Shown here in pieces: positions 7,945-15,235 of a stretch of 32,847 nucleotides of DNA (position 1 is its first letter; each line of letters opens with the position of its first letter). Source of the DNA: Pseudomonadota bacterium. GTDB taxonomy: Bacteria > Pseudomonadota > Gammaproteobacteria > Burkholderiales > Burkholderiaceae_D. Location: positions 1 through 32,847 of the forward strand of contig JAFAGG010000082.1 in the NCBI GenBank assembly GCA_023422955.1, written 5' to 3'. Below the pieces are notes generated by a model, which made no database searches, was not told where the DNA came from, and was given only the letters and a program-made list of their open reading frames with translations. Both the position numbers and the translations under genes were made by a program.

Positions 7945-8556
7945 ATGATGGTTCTCTACTCAGGTACTACCTGCCCCTTTTCCCAACGTTGCCGCCTTGT
8001 TTTGTTTGAAAAAGGCATGGATTTCGAAATCCGCGACGTTGATCTCTTCAACAAGCCGGAAGATATCGCCGCCATGAATCCTTATGGTCAGGTGCCGATT
8101 CTGGTTGAGCGCGATCTGGTCTTGTACGAGTCCAACATCATCAATGAATACATTGATGAGCGCTTCCCGCATCCGCAACTGATGCCGGCTGATCCGCTGA
8201 TGCGTGCCCGTGCCCGCCTGATGCTGTTCAATTTCGAAAAAGAAATGTTCGTTCACGTGCATACGCTCGAAAATGACCGCGCCAAGCCGGCCGACAAGGC
8301 ACAGGAAAAGGCGCGCTCTGAAATCCGTGATCGTCTGACCCAACTGTCGCCGCTCTTTTTGAAGAACAAGTACATGCTGGGCGACGAGTTCTCCATGCTG
8401 GACGTGGCAATCGCTCCCTTGCTGTGGCGCCTCGATCACTACGGCATTGAACTATCGAAGACGGCAGCACCTCTGTTGAAATACGCAGAGCGCATCTTCT
8501 CGCGCCCTGCCTACATCGAGGCGCTGACGCCATCTGAAAAAGTAATGCGCCGCTAA
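7945..8556 (+). CDS. sspA: Stringent starvation protein A (GST-fold, RNA polymerase-associated)
   Basis: 203 residues with a glutathione-S-transferase fold: an N-terminal thioredoxin-like part (MVLYSGTTCPFSQRCRLVLFEKGMDFEIRDVDLFNKPEDIAAMNPYGQVPILVERD) and an all-helical C-terminal part. The PYGQVPILV and LYESNIINEYIDERFPHP segments are typical of SspA. In gammaproteobacteria SspA binds the sigma70 holoenzyme and modulates transcription in starvation and acid stress; by homology the same is expected here. AAGGAA at 7931-7936 supports the start at 7945 (a second ATG follows directly). sspB follows 59 bp downstream, the usual pair. Confidence 0.93.
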   Translation: MMVLYSGTTCPFSQRCRLVLFEKGMDFEIRDVDLFNKPEDIAAMNPYGQVPILVERDLVLYESNIINEYIDERFPHPQLMPADPLMRARARLMLFNFEKEMFVHVHTLENDRAKPADKAQEKARSEIRDRLTQLSPLFLKNKYMLGDEFSMLDVAIAPLLWRLDHYGIELSKTAAPLLKYAERIFSRPAYIEALTPSEKVMRR

Positions 8557-8573
8557 TCTGCGCTTACAGAAAA

Positions 8574-8596
8574 AGCCGGGATCAATGGTCCCGGCT
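8574..8596 (+). terminator. Hairpin between sspA and sspB
   Basis: AGCCGGGA (8574-8581) and TCCCGGCT (8589-8596) form an eight-pair stem preceded by an A-run but followed by only a weak T-rich tail (CTTAC). It probably reduces rather than stops transcription into sspB. Confidence 0.45.
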
Positions 8597-8615
8597 CTTA
8601 CGCACACATTTCTCT

Positions 8616-9104
8616 ATGTCTGAAATATCAACCAAGCCCTATCTGCTGCGTGCCATCTACGAATGGTGCACGGACAATGGCTATACACCTTATATCGCGG
8701 TGTGGGTGGATGAGAGGACACGGGTGCCCCATGAGTACGTGAAAGATGGGGAAATCGTCCTGAATGTCAGCGCCGTGGCCACCGGCGGCTTGACGATGGC
8801 CAACGACTACATTCAGTTCAATGCCCGCTTTGGCGGTATTCCGCGCGATATCGTGGTGCCGGTCGATAATGTGCTGGCCATCTATGCGCGTGAAAATGGA
8901 CAGGGCATGGCTTTTGAGGCGACACGGGCTTCCTCCAACGAGGAAAGCGGTGAAAACGATACCTCTTCTTCAACCGGACCCAGCCTGAGCGCGGTGCCCA
9001 GTTCTTCAGCGTCGCAGGAAGAGCGGGAAAAAGGCAGCAATAATGAGCCTGACCCCGATCCTCCGAAAAAAGGCGGCCGCCCGACGCTAACCCGAATCAA
9101 ATAA
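8616..9104 (+). CDS. sspB: ClpXP adaptor SspB (stringent starvation protein B)
   Basis: 162 residues. The N-terminal substrate-binding domain (about 1-110) has the SspB pattern KPYLLRAIYEWCTDNGYTPYIAV and LNVSAVATGGLTMANDYIQFNARFGG. A long acidic and Ser-rich linker follows, and the protein ends in a short basic tail (GGRPTLTRIK) resembling the ClpX-binding motif of SspB. SspB delivers ssrA-tagged and some other substrates to ClpXP. It is adjacent to sspA as in many proteobacteria. The tether and end motif suggest a working adaptor. Confidence 0.93.
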   Translation: MSEISTKPYLLRAIYEWCTDNGYTPYIAVWVDERTRVPHEYVKDGEIVLNVSAVATGGLTMANDYIQFNARFGGIPRDIVVPVDNVLAIYARENGQGMAFEATRASSNEESGENDTSSSTGPSLSAVPSSSASQEEREKGSNNEPDPDPPKKGGRPTLTRIK

Positions 9105-9125
9105 AGTACAATACCGGTCTTCCAT

Positions 9126-9201
9126 GCCGGCTTAGCTCATCTGGTAGAGCACCTGATTTGTAATCAGGGGGTGGCGGGTTCGAGTCCTGCAGCCGGCACC
9201 A
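9126..9201 (+). tRNA. tRNA-Thr (anticodon UGU)
   Basis: A 76-base cloverleaf: acceptor GCCGGCT (9126-9132) pairs with AGCCGGC (9191-9197), the discriminator is A9198, and CCA is encoded at 9199-9201. The anticodon arm is CCTGA-TTTGTAA-TCAGG, so the anticodon is TGT, reading ACA. The D-loop (GGTAGAG) and T-loop (GGTTCGAGTCC) are canonical. Confidence 0.97.
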
Positions 9202-9208
9202 ATTAAAC

Positions 9209-9249
9209 AAAGGCTTACTTCTCCAGCGAGAGGTAAGCCTTTTGTTTTG
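9209..9249 (+). terminator. Terminator of tRNA-Thr
   Basis: AAAGGCTTAC (9209-9218) pairs with GTAAGCCTTT (9233-9242) and is followed by TGTTTTG. The stem is ten base pairs and begins seven bases after the tRNA CCA. Confidence 0.85.
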
Positions 9250-9659
9250 TCTGATGTTTTTTATGAGTCACCCACACTTGCGCTGACGTATCCGTTGACT
9301 TCAAGGGTTTATCAACGACTGGCGTTTAATTTTTCGTGCGTTATCGTACATATCGTTAGCTTTAATCAACGCTCCATCTCGTCAGATGGCTAATATGCTT
9401 GGGTAGTAGCGATTACATTTTTATCCACCTAGCGATTTTTGCCTGCATCCGAAAGGATTGCGGGCATTTTTTTGCGCTGTTCGCCGCGTCATCATTGAGA
9501 ACGAAGGCCAGAGATCCGGGCTAATGCATTGCTGTCATGGAGGCTTGCAAGGCCTCTTACCTGCTTGTGAAGGCAAGGCGGGACGAATATGGCAGATCGG
9601 AAAGAGGCGAAATCAATCCTGCTGCCGGCAATTCATTCCTGACGGTGAGATCCTCGCCT
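9250..9659. other. Non-coding stretch between tRNA-Thr and the glycoside hydrolase
   Basis: About 410 bp with no convincing gene. The only frame of note (9458-9670, plus) starts at a TTG inside a terminator, has no ribosome binding site and is not family-like. A short inverted repeat GTTGA...TCAAC lies around 9294-9316. A strong plus-strand terminator at 9440-9473 has no visible gene to serve, so an unannotated small RNA is possible; I found no good promoter for one by eye. Confidence 0.5.
9440..9473 (+). terminator. Orphan rho-independent terminator
   Basis: TGCCTGCATCC (from 9440) pairs with GGATTGCGGGCA (to 9466) with one bulged T, a GAAA tetraloop and a run of seven T (9467-9473). It faces right in a stretch with no gene upstream other than tRNA-Thr, which has its own terminator. 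Confidence 0.75.
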
Positions 9660-11114
9660 TCAGGGTTTGACCTTGGTGTCGGGCTTGGCCGGCGAGCGAC
9701 GATGCTTGCTTGCTGATGAAGATGCGGCGGCAAAGTAGGCCTTGCTGTTCAACTCATCGTACATGCGCTGAAATCCTGCGGAGAGGATGGGGCTTTCCAT
9801 CGGTTTGCCGATGTAATAGCTGTCGTAGCTGTACCAGATCAGGGCGACGACACCCAGGCTCTTGGCCAGTCGGCTGGTGTCATACAGGACCTGGGCTTTC
9901 TGCAGGTCGTTCATTGCGTGGAATTCCTTGCCACCCTCCTTGGGCGGCTTGAGCCAGCCATGCTCGGTGTCGGCAATCGGCATGTCGCGCAGGCCGGCTT
10001 TCGCAAGGTGCTGACGTACTTCGTATACTTCCTTGGCATAGCTCGGACCGGCATTGCCGCGCGCCGAGCGGTTGTACGGATGCCAGGAGAGCACATCAAA
10101 AAACTTCCACATCGGTTCGCCTTCGGAGGTACGCGCCGATAGCAGCGTCGGGATGCCGCAGACATAGGCTTGCGGCGGAGAAAGCACGGGAAGGGTCGGG
10201 TCCACCCGCTTGGCGGCGCTATAAACGCGCTTTTGCAGGTCAGCCAGGCGGGTTGGCGTCATGGTGGCGAATTCCGGCGGATCGCCGGGACAGGCATAAG
10301 GCTCATTCCATCCTTCTACCGCCCACAGATAGTCGCGGGTACGCGAGATGAAACGGTACACATAGTCTTCATAGCGATCGAGATCGCGCGGTCCCGACAG
10401 GCTGCCGGGCCAGCTGGGATAATGCCGGTTGGGTTCAGTGGGGCGAGCCGACGCCCAGGTCGGTACGGTGCCGAAGTTCTTGAGCACCTTCGCGCCATTT
10501 CTTGCATGCGCGGCGTAGATTTTTTCGATCAGGGAGAAATTGATGGAGTCATCTGACTTCCAGACCGCGGCATCATGCAGGTGAGAGATGTCCAGGTCGC
10601 GGATGAGCGCGTACTTGAACATCGGCTCCCGGCTCTGCGGCCCGGCCCAGTCGCCACCGTTGTAGAGCCGGTGCGAATGCATGCCTACCTTGAAGGTCTC
10701 GTCTGCCAGGGAATAGCTCGCCGACAGCGTGCGTGCCGAATAGGAGCCATGGGCGGCGTCCAGCAACACGTAGTATTTGCCAGGCTTGGGATTGGGGATG
10801 ACGACGAGCTTGTCGGCTTCTGCGCCCACGCTTTTTTCATCATGCGATTTGCGGCTGGGTTTGGACGCATGTTTCGCATACAGGTCCACGGTGCCGGCAC
10901 CGCCATCGCGCCAGGTCGTGACATGCAGATTGCTGGCGCCAGCGGGCAAGGTGATTTCGTACACGCGCATGGCGCCTGCGCGTCCCGAAATTTTTTCGAC
11001 CGGCGTCCTGTTGGCCAGCGTTACGACTTTCTCTTCCTGGGAAAAAATCGCCGATGCGGCAAGGGAGCTGCCTAGCGCCATGAACAGCACCACAAAAATC
11101 CGAATCGCTCTCAT
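9660..11114 (-). CDS. Secreted glycoside hydrolase, clan GH-A type (GH39-like)
   Basis: 484 residues from ATG 11114, which has GGGGA upstream; an in-frame non-ATG start at 11141 would add nine. An N-terminal signal peptide (MRAIRIFVVLFMALGSSLAASA) is followed by a beta-rich region (about 25-140) like a PPC or bacterial pre-peptidase domain, and then a TIM-barrel-type catalytic part. Likely acid/base Glu271 lies in GWNEP and likely nucleophile Glu384 in ADTEHGW, 113 residues apart as in clan GH-A; SWHPYNRS lies between them. The C-terminus is Lys/Pro/Ser-rich. It should act in the periplasm or outside on a polysaccharide, but the substrate is unknown. It lies downstream of the broken methyltransferase gene in the same direction, perhaps remains of a glycan locus. 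Confidence 0.75.
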   Translation of the reverse strand: MRAIRIFVVLFMALGSSLAASAIFSQEEKVVTLANRTPVEKISGRAGAMRVYEITLPAGASNLHVTTWRDGGAGTVDLYAKHASKPSRKSHDEKSVGAEADKLVVIPNPKPGKYYVLLDAAHGSYSARTLSASYSLADETFKVGMHSHRLYNGGDWAGPQSREPMFKYALIRDLDISHLHDAAVWKSDDSINFSLIEKIYAAHARNGAKVLKNFGTVPTWASARPTEPNRHYPSWPGSLSGPRDLDRYEDYVYRFISRTRDYLWAVEGWNEPYACPGDPPEFATMTPTRLADLQKRVYSAAKRVDPTLPVLSPPQAYVCGIPTLLSARTSEGEPMWKFFDVLSWHPYNRSARGNAGPSYAKEVYEVRQHLAKAGLRDMPIADTEHGWLKPPKEGGKEFHAMNDLQKAQVLYDTSRLAKSLGVVALIWYSYDSYYIGKPMESPILSAGFQRMYDELNSKAYFAAASSSASKHRRSPAKPDTKVKP

Positions 11115-11206
11115 AATCTTCCCCGTAAATCGTTCTGCCAATTACCTTCAAACACCTTCAGAAGCCTTCAAGCGCTTGCCCTGCATTCCTTGGTGACCAG
11201 CCTGAG

Positions 11207-11943
11207 TCAGCGAATGATGACAATGAATGACTTGGTTAAACCAAGGAATTTCTCTTCCCGGATTTCCGCGTTCGGAAACAGCTGCCTGACTTCCGAGCGG
11301 GTAAGCAAGCGAGTGGAATCCAGAAAATCATCAATCTGTTTTTGCGACGGCCGCGCAACCAGGCCCCACACCGAAAAGTAGCGCAGCAAGCGGCGCGTAA
11401 TCTTGTTGGGCAGCCACTGGATGAAAACCGTCATCAGGTGCGGCTCGACCGGAAACCACTTGTTCGGCGTCTGCAGATAGAGTTTCCGGCTGCAGCGCAT
11501 GGACTCGGCGGCGAATCGCGCTTGGTCCTGGAAGTCGCCGACATGTTCGATGACCGAATTGGAAAAAGTGAGATAGAACTGCTGGTCATCAAACGGCAGT
11601 GCGCGTCCATCTGCCTTGTAGAATCTGAAACCGCTCCTGATCACATTCTGCTTCAGATCATCGTCGATATTGACGATGGAGACTTTGATGCCGGTCGGGA
11701 AATCTTCCTTCCACCAGCCTGCGGTGCCGCCGACATCCAGTACGGAAGCGCCCTGCTTTACCGCTGGAAAGAGTTCCATGAAGGCTTTCTTTCGTTTAGG
11801 ACGGAAGTGATTCTGGAAGATTGCGTAGACCCGGTGGATGAAATATTCCGGCTCTGGCGCAGCGGGGGGGCATACCCGGACATTTCATTTGCATCATCAT
11901 TTACTTTCGTAGATGCGGTTATCGGGGACGTGTCTTTTTGCAT
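11207..11943 (-). pseudogene. SAM-dependent class I methyltransferase, frameshifted at a G7 tract
   Basis: The intact C-terminal frame (from the ATG at 11779) encodes a Rossmann-fold methyltransferase: SVLDVGGTAGWW is the SAM-binding loop, VNIDD the acidic strand, KADGRALPFDDQQF and SNSVIEHV the following motifs. The coding sense clearly begins further upstream: EYFIHRVYAIFQNHFRPKRKKAF is open directly before Met11779 but has no start. The preceding residues, MQKDTSPITASTKVNDDANEMSGYAPP, lie in another frame starting at ATG 11943. The two frames meet at seven consecutive G (11864-11870, read as C on the coding strand). One extra base there would give a single 245-residue protein. This may be a sequencing error, a true null allele or a phase-variable state. 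Confidence 0.7.
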
Positions 11944-12004
11944 TTCGGTGTATCCATTGGCTGGATTGAACAAGGTCGGGCGAAAAGGAAAAGCGCTCAA
12001 GGCT

Positions 12005-12012
12005 TCTGAGCG
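12005..12012 (+). repeat. Target-site duplication of the IS66 element, left copy
   Basis: TCTGAGCG directly precedes the left inverted repeat and is repeated exactly at 15069-15076. Eight base pairs is the size expected for the IS66 family. Confidence 0.92.
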
Positions 12013-12042
12013 GTAAGCGTCAGGAGATGGCCGTCTTGACGG
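12013..12042 (+). repeat. IS66 left terminal inverted repeat
   Basis: Begins GTAAGCGTCAGGAGATGGCC and matches the inverted right end at 20 of 30 positions, including the first nine. Confidence 0.9.
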
Positions 12043-12050
12043 TGCCCAGG

Positions 12051-12611
12051 CTAGCGTTCCAGGAGGATGGCAATACGTTCGTTGGCGGAATTGATATCGA
12101 AGCCTTCTGGATCGAAGATGCCGCCGGCCCATCTCAGCAGATGCACATATTCTTCGTGCTGTGGATCAGCAATCGCTTCCAGGAAGGCTTCATAGCCATA
12201 GATGCCGCCCACGTCTTCCGGCGGACAAGCACGCTCGCCCGCCACGCATAACGGTCCCGACCAGGCAGGATGCGCCTTCTGAGTTTGCTCCACCACCACG
12301 CGATGCTGCCAGTTATCACCGAAATCGTACTGGTAGATGAATTCGCTCACGCCTTTGCCAAGCACGGTAGAGAGCTTCTTGCCATTCTCCGGGATGATTT
12401 CCACTTCATCATAGGGGTCTGGCTCGCTATACGATTTCCCATCGATCTCGAATTGATGCAGATGAGAGTCCGTCCACCCCATTGCTCCCTGCATGGCCAG
12501 GTGCAGATCGGGCAAGGTAAGGGAGGCAGGCACCTGCAGACGGCGCCAGATTAGTGGCTTGATATGCAGCAGTTCGATACGCAGGCTGATGTATTTGGCA
12601 GGAGCACTCAT
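12051..12611 (-). CDS. Plasmid pRiA4b ORF-3-family protein, passenger of the IS66 element
   Basis: 186 residues with the signatures of the PRiA4_ORF3 family: SLRIELLHIKPLIWRRLQVPASLTLPDLH near the N-terminus, MGWTDSHLHQF, the YQYDFGDNWQHRVVVE strand and CPPEDVGGIYGYEAFLEAI towards the end. The biochemical function of the family is unknown; it is often found on plasmids and in mobile DNA. Here it lies wholly inside the inverted repeats, on the same strand as the transposition genes, 43 bp downstream of tnpC and eight bases from the left end, so it is carried as cargo and may be read from the tnp transcript. The reading frame is intact, unlike tnpC. Confidence 0.85.
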   Translation of the reverse strand: MSAPAKYISLRIELLHIKPLIWRRLQVPASLTLPDLHLAMQGAMGWTDSHLHQFEIDGKSYSEPDPYDEVEIIPENGKKLSTVLGKGVSEFIYQYDFGDNWQHRVVVEQTQKAHPAWSGPLCVAGERACPPEDVGGIYGYEAFLEAIADPQHEEYVHLLRWAGGIFDPEGFDINSANERIAILLER

Positions 12612-12654
12612 GCTGCCATTATAGGTCAGGCTTTACGAAGCCAACCAGGAGGAT

Positions 12655-14232
12655 TTAGCCCTGAGAAGGCTCTGCAGTGTTTGCTTTAGCGACATTCCAG
12701 GGCAGCAGTTCATCGATGCGACTGATCGGGTGGTCGGCGATATGCGACAGCACATGCCGCAAATAAGCCTGTGGATCGATGTCATTCAACTTGGCGGTTT
12801 CGATCAGGCTGTACATTGCCGCCGCCCGCTCACCGCCCGAATCGGCACCGGCAAACAGATAATTCTTGCGCCCCAGCGCCACGCCCCGTAAAGCCCGCTC
12901 GGCGGCGGAATTGTCGATCTCGATGGCGCCATCCTCGCCATAGCGCGTCAATGCCTCCTAGCGGTTCAAGGCATACAGTATCGCCGCCGTCGTATCGGAT
13001 TTCTTCGACAGCGTTTCCAGGGTGGCGCGCAGCCATACCTGTAGCGCATTGAGTAAAGGCCTGGCCTCGGCCTGGCGTATTGCTCGCCGTTCATCAGGTG
13101 GCTTGCCGCGGATCGTCGCCTCAATGGCATACAGTTCACCGATGCGCCGCAAGGCTTCCGTTGTCACTGCGGAAGGTCTTGCCTGATGCAGTTCGTAGAA
13201 CTTGCGCCGGGCATGGGCCCAGCAGGCAGCTTCAGCAACCCTGCCGGTTTCATAGACCGCGTTGAACCCGGCATAGGCATCGGCTTGCAGGATGCCGGTA
13301 AAGCGTGCCAGGTGCGTTTGCGGATGGCCCCCCTTGCGATCTGGCGTATAGGCAAACCACACCGCCGGCGCCGTGGTCGAGCCCGATGGCCGGTCATCCC
13401 TCACATAGGTCCATAGCCTGCCTGTCCTGGTCTTGCCATTGCCCGGTGCCAGAACCGGCACCGGCGTGTCATCGGCGTGAATCCTGGCACCTGCCATCAC
13501 ATGGCGACGAATCGCTTCCACCAGCGGGCGCAGCAAGCCGGAGGCGCTGCCGACCCAGTCCGCCAGGACAGAGCGCGACAGCTCCACTCCTTCGCGCTCA
13601 TAAATGACGGATTGCCGGTATAGCGGTAAGTGGTCGGCATATTTCGACACCAGCACATGGGCCAGCAGGCCAGGGCCGGCGATGGAACGCTCGATGGGAC
13701 GACTGGGAGCCGGTGCCTGGACGATGCCGTCACAGCAAGCGCAGGCCAGCTTGGGGCGGATGTGGCGGATCACCTTGAAGCTGGCGGGAATGAATTCGAG
13801 CTGCTCGGATACATCGTCGCCAAGATGGCGCAAGTTGCCGCCACAATCAGGGCAAGCAGCTTCAGCGGGCGGGTAGACCTTCTCTTCACGAGGAAGATGA
13901 TCTGGCAAGGGTTTGCGCACCGGGGATTTGCGCGGTGTGTTGCTGTGTTTCTCCGCCAGCCCAGCAGTCTCGCCCTCATCAGCCTGGAGATCTTCCAGGC
14001 GCAGTTCCAGCTGTTCAATCTGGTGATCGATCTTCTCCGACTTGCGGCCAAACTGCATGCGCTTTAACTTGGCGATCAACAGCTTGAGCTGCTCGATCTC
14101 GGAAGCATGGGTGGCAATGACGGCATCGCGCTGTGCCAGCAAGACGTCACGCTCGGCCAGCAAGGTATCCCGCTGACGGACCATGGCCTTCAGGGCTTCG
14201 ATATCGTCAGGAAGATCAGCGTGCTTTTGCAT
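12655..14232 (-). pseudogene. tnpC: IS66 transposase TnpC, interrupted by an amber codon
   Basis: The frame would encode about 525 residues from ATG 14232 (a TTG at 14250 is also in frame). A leucine-rich coiled region at the N-terminus is followed by a zinc-finger-like part (CPDCGGNLRHLG and CACCDG) and the DDE nuclease: HADDTPVPVL, LQADAYAGFN and, late, IDNSAAERALR. A TAG at 12958-12960 interrupts it after residue 424, in LNR*EALTRY, where IS66 transposases usually have Trp (TGG), so one G-to-A change explains it. The stop removes the final catalytic Glu and the C-terminal domain. The rest of the frame is undamaged, which suggests a recent mutation. AGGAGG straddles the stop two bases before a TTG, but restart there looks too tightly spaced. 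Confidence 0.9.
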
Positions 14233-14262
14233 GCCGGGAAGTTTACGCAAGTGCGGGGATGT

Positions 14263-14610
14263 TTACAAGCCGGATTGCGGGCGCTGTGTGCGTTCCGGCC
14301 TGCGCCAGTCGATGCCTTCGAGCAGCATGGACAATTGGGCTGGTGACAGTGATACGGATCCTTCAGTGGCCTGGGGCCAGACGAAACGGCCATGCTCCAG
14401 GCGCTTGGCCAACAGGCATAGACCATCACCTGTCCACCACAGTACCTTGATGATGTCGCCGCGCCGCCCGCGGAAGACGAACACATGGCCACTATAGGGA
14501 TCTTCGGCCAGAGCGGTTTGTACCCTGGCAGCCAGGCCATTGAAGCCGCAGCGCATGTCGGTCACGCCGGCGGCAAGCCAGATACGGGTCCCTGCAGGCA
14601 GGCCGATCAT
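14263..14610 (-). CDS. tnpB: IS66 accessory protein TnpB (Orf2)
   Basis: 115 residues with the IS66 Orf2 pattern: IWLAAGVTDMRCGFNGLAARVQTALAEDPYSGHVFVFRGRRGDIIKVLWWTGDGLCLLAKRLEHGRFVWP. TnpB is needed for efficient transposition of IS66 elements, but its mechanism is not clear. Its ATG overlaps the tnpA stop as ATGA (14607-14610), implying translational coupling, and tnpC begins about 30 bp after its stop. The frame is intact. Confidence 0.93.
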   Translation of the reverse strand: MIGLPAGTRIWLAAGVTDMRCGFNGLAARVQTALAEDPYSGHVFVFRGRRGDIIKVLWWTGDGLCLLAKRLEHGRFVWPQATEGSVSLSPAQLSMLLEGIDWRRPERTQRPQSGL

Positions 14611-14990
14611 CGGACCAGGCTTTGCAGGACAATACGCAGCACTTCTGTGTTGACCTGGCCGTTCAACACGACGCGTCCGCAGGTCAGATGTAACTCGATG
14701 GAGCCGTCTTGCGTGGGTAGAGTTTGCCGTTGATCTGAGGATGGCGGCACAGGATCCGTGACCACGACTGGCAGCAATCCAGGCTGATCTGGATGACAGA
14801 CAGTTTGACTGCGCAAATACTCACGCTTCCAGGTGAAAATCTGATTGGCATTGACGTCGTGAAGCCGAGCAACACGTGATACCGAAGCACCTGGAATGAG
14901 CGCTTCCTGAACAATGCGCTGCTTGTGCTCGGCAGTAAAAAATCGGCGCTTGGGCCTGGTAGGCCCGGCTAGCTCTGGGGTGTCTAGCAT
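14607..14990 (-). CDS. tnpA: IS66 accessory protein TnpA (Orf1, HTH)
   Basis: 127 residues from ATG 14990; a GTG at 14999 is an alternative start adding three. The N-terminal helix-turn-helix resembles the IS3/IS66 Orf1 domain (RRFFTAEHKQRIVQEALIPGASVSRVARLHDVNANQIFTWKREYL). The second half includes IELHLTCGRVVLNGQVNTEVLRIVLQSLVR. It is the first gene of the element, reading away from the right inverted repeat, and is coupled to tnpB by ATGA. It is predicted to bind DNA, possibly the element ends. Confidence 0.92.
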   Translation of the reverse strand: MLDTPELAGPTRPKRRFFTAEHKQRIVQEALIPGASVSRVARLHDVNANQIFTWKREYLRSQTVCHPDQPGLLPVVVTDPVPPSSDQRQTLPTQDGSIELHLTCGRVVLNGQVNTEVLRIVLQSLVR

Positions 14991-14992
14991 AA

Positions 14993-15014
14993 TGTCCACT
15001 ACAAATAATGGACA
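14993..15014. promoter_or_regulatory. Inverted repeat over the tnpA start, possible operator
   Basis: TGTCCA (14993-14998) and TGGACA (15009-15014) form an inverted repeat with a 10-bp AT-rich centre just upstream of the tnpA ATG. It could be a binding site for a protein controlling the element; this is inference. Confidence 0.35.
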
Positions 15015-15038
15015 CTATCGTCGTCCAGACAGCGCCTG

Positions 15039-15068
15039 CCGTCCAGACGGTTCAGAGAAGACGCTTAC
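15039..15068 (-). repeat. IS66 right terminal inverted repeat
   Basis: Read inward on the minus strand it begins GTAAGCGTCTTCTCTGAACC and matches the left end at 20 of 30 positions. A second copy of CGTCCAGAC lies just inside it (15022-15030), a subterminal repeat. Confidence 0.9.
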
Positions 15069-15076
15069 TCTGAGCG
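15069..15076 (+). repeat. Target-site duplication of the IS66 element, right copy
   Basis: TCTGAGCG, identical to 12005-12012. The stretch 15077-15235 to its right holds no gene that I can support and would have been the original upstream region of the methyltransferase at 11207-11943. Confidence 0.92.
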
Positions 15077-15235
15077 CAGTAAGCGGTGAAGAGAAGAACT
15101 CCCCTGAGAGTGCGGTTAAATATATTTCAGGAGCAATGAGGCGAAGAGGGAATATGCGGTGCGCTTGCGATCGAACAATCGTGGGGTGACGCACATAAAA
15201 GAGCGCCGTGCCGCAATCTGGGACGGCAGGCAGAA

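Larger units (their letters stand above)
12013..15068 (-). mobile_element. Complete IS66-family insertion sequence with a passenger gene (3056 bp)
   Basis: The borders are fixed by terminal inverted repeats at 12013-12042 and 15039-15068. Both begin GTAAGCGTC when read inward and match at 20 of 30 positions (1-9, 19-24, 26-30). The perfect 8-bp duplication TCTGAGCG flanks them. Reading on the minus strand it contains tnpA, tnpB and tnpC in the order usual for IS66, then a pRiA4b ORF-3-family gene ending eight bases before the left repeat. tnpC has an amber codon, so this copy is probably unable to move by itself. The element sits about 60 bp upstream of the methyltransferase start and may have cut it from its promoter. 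Confidence 0.93.

Noticed and set aside
9458..9670. 70-codon plus-strand frame in the gap after tRNA-Thr
   Set aside because: It starts at a TTG inside the terminator hairpin, has no ribosome binding site and no recognisable domain.
12609..12660. Left end of the IS66 element between tnpC and the pRiA4b ORF-3 gene
   Set aside because: GTCAGGCTTTACG at about 12625 resembles the end poorly, whereas 12013 matches the right end over its first nine bases and has the perfect 8-bp duplication outside it.
12655..12951. Separate small transposase-fragment gene starting at TTG 12951
   Set aside because: It is the in-frame remainder of tnpC after the amber codon; the AGGAGG is only two bases from the TTG, too close for a normal start.
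14914..15189. Plus-strand frame crossing the right end of the IS66 element
   Set aside because: It runs antisense to tnpA and through the inverted repeat and target duplication; its composition follows the DNA structure, not a protein family.
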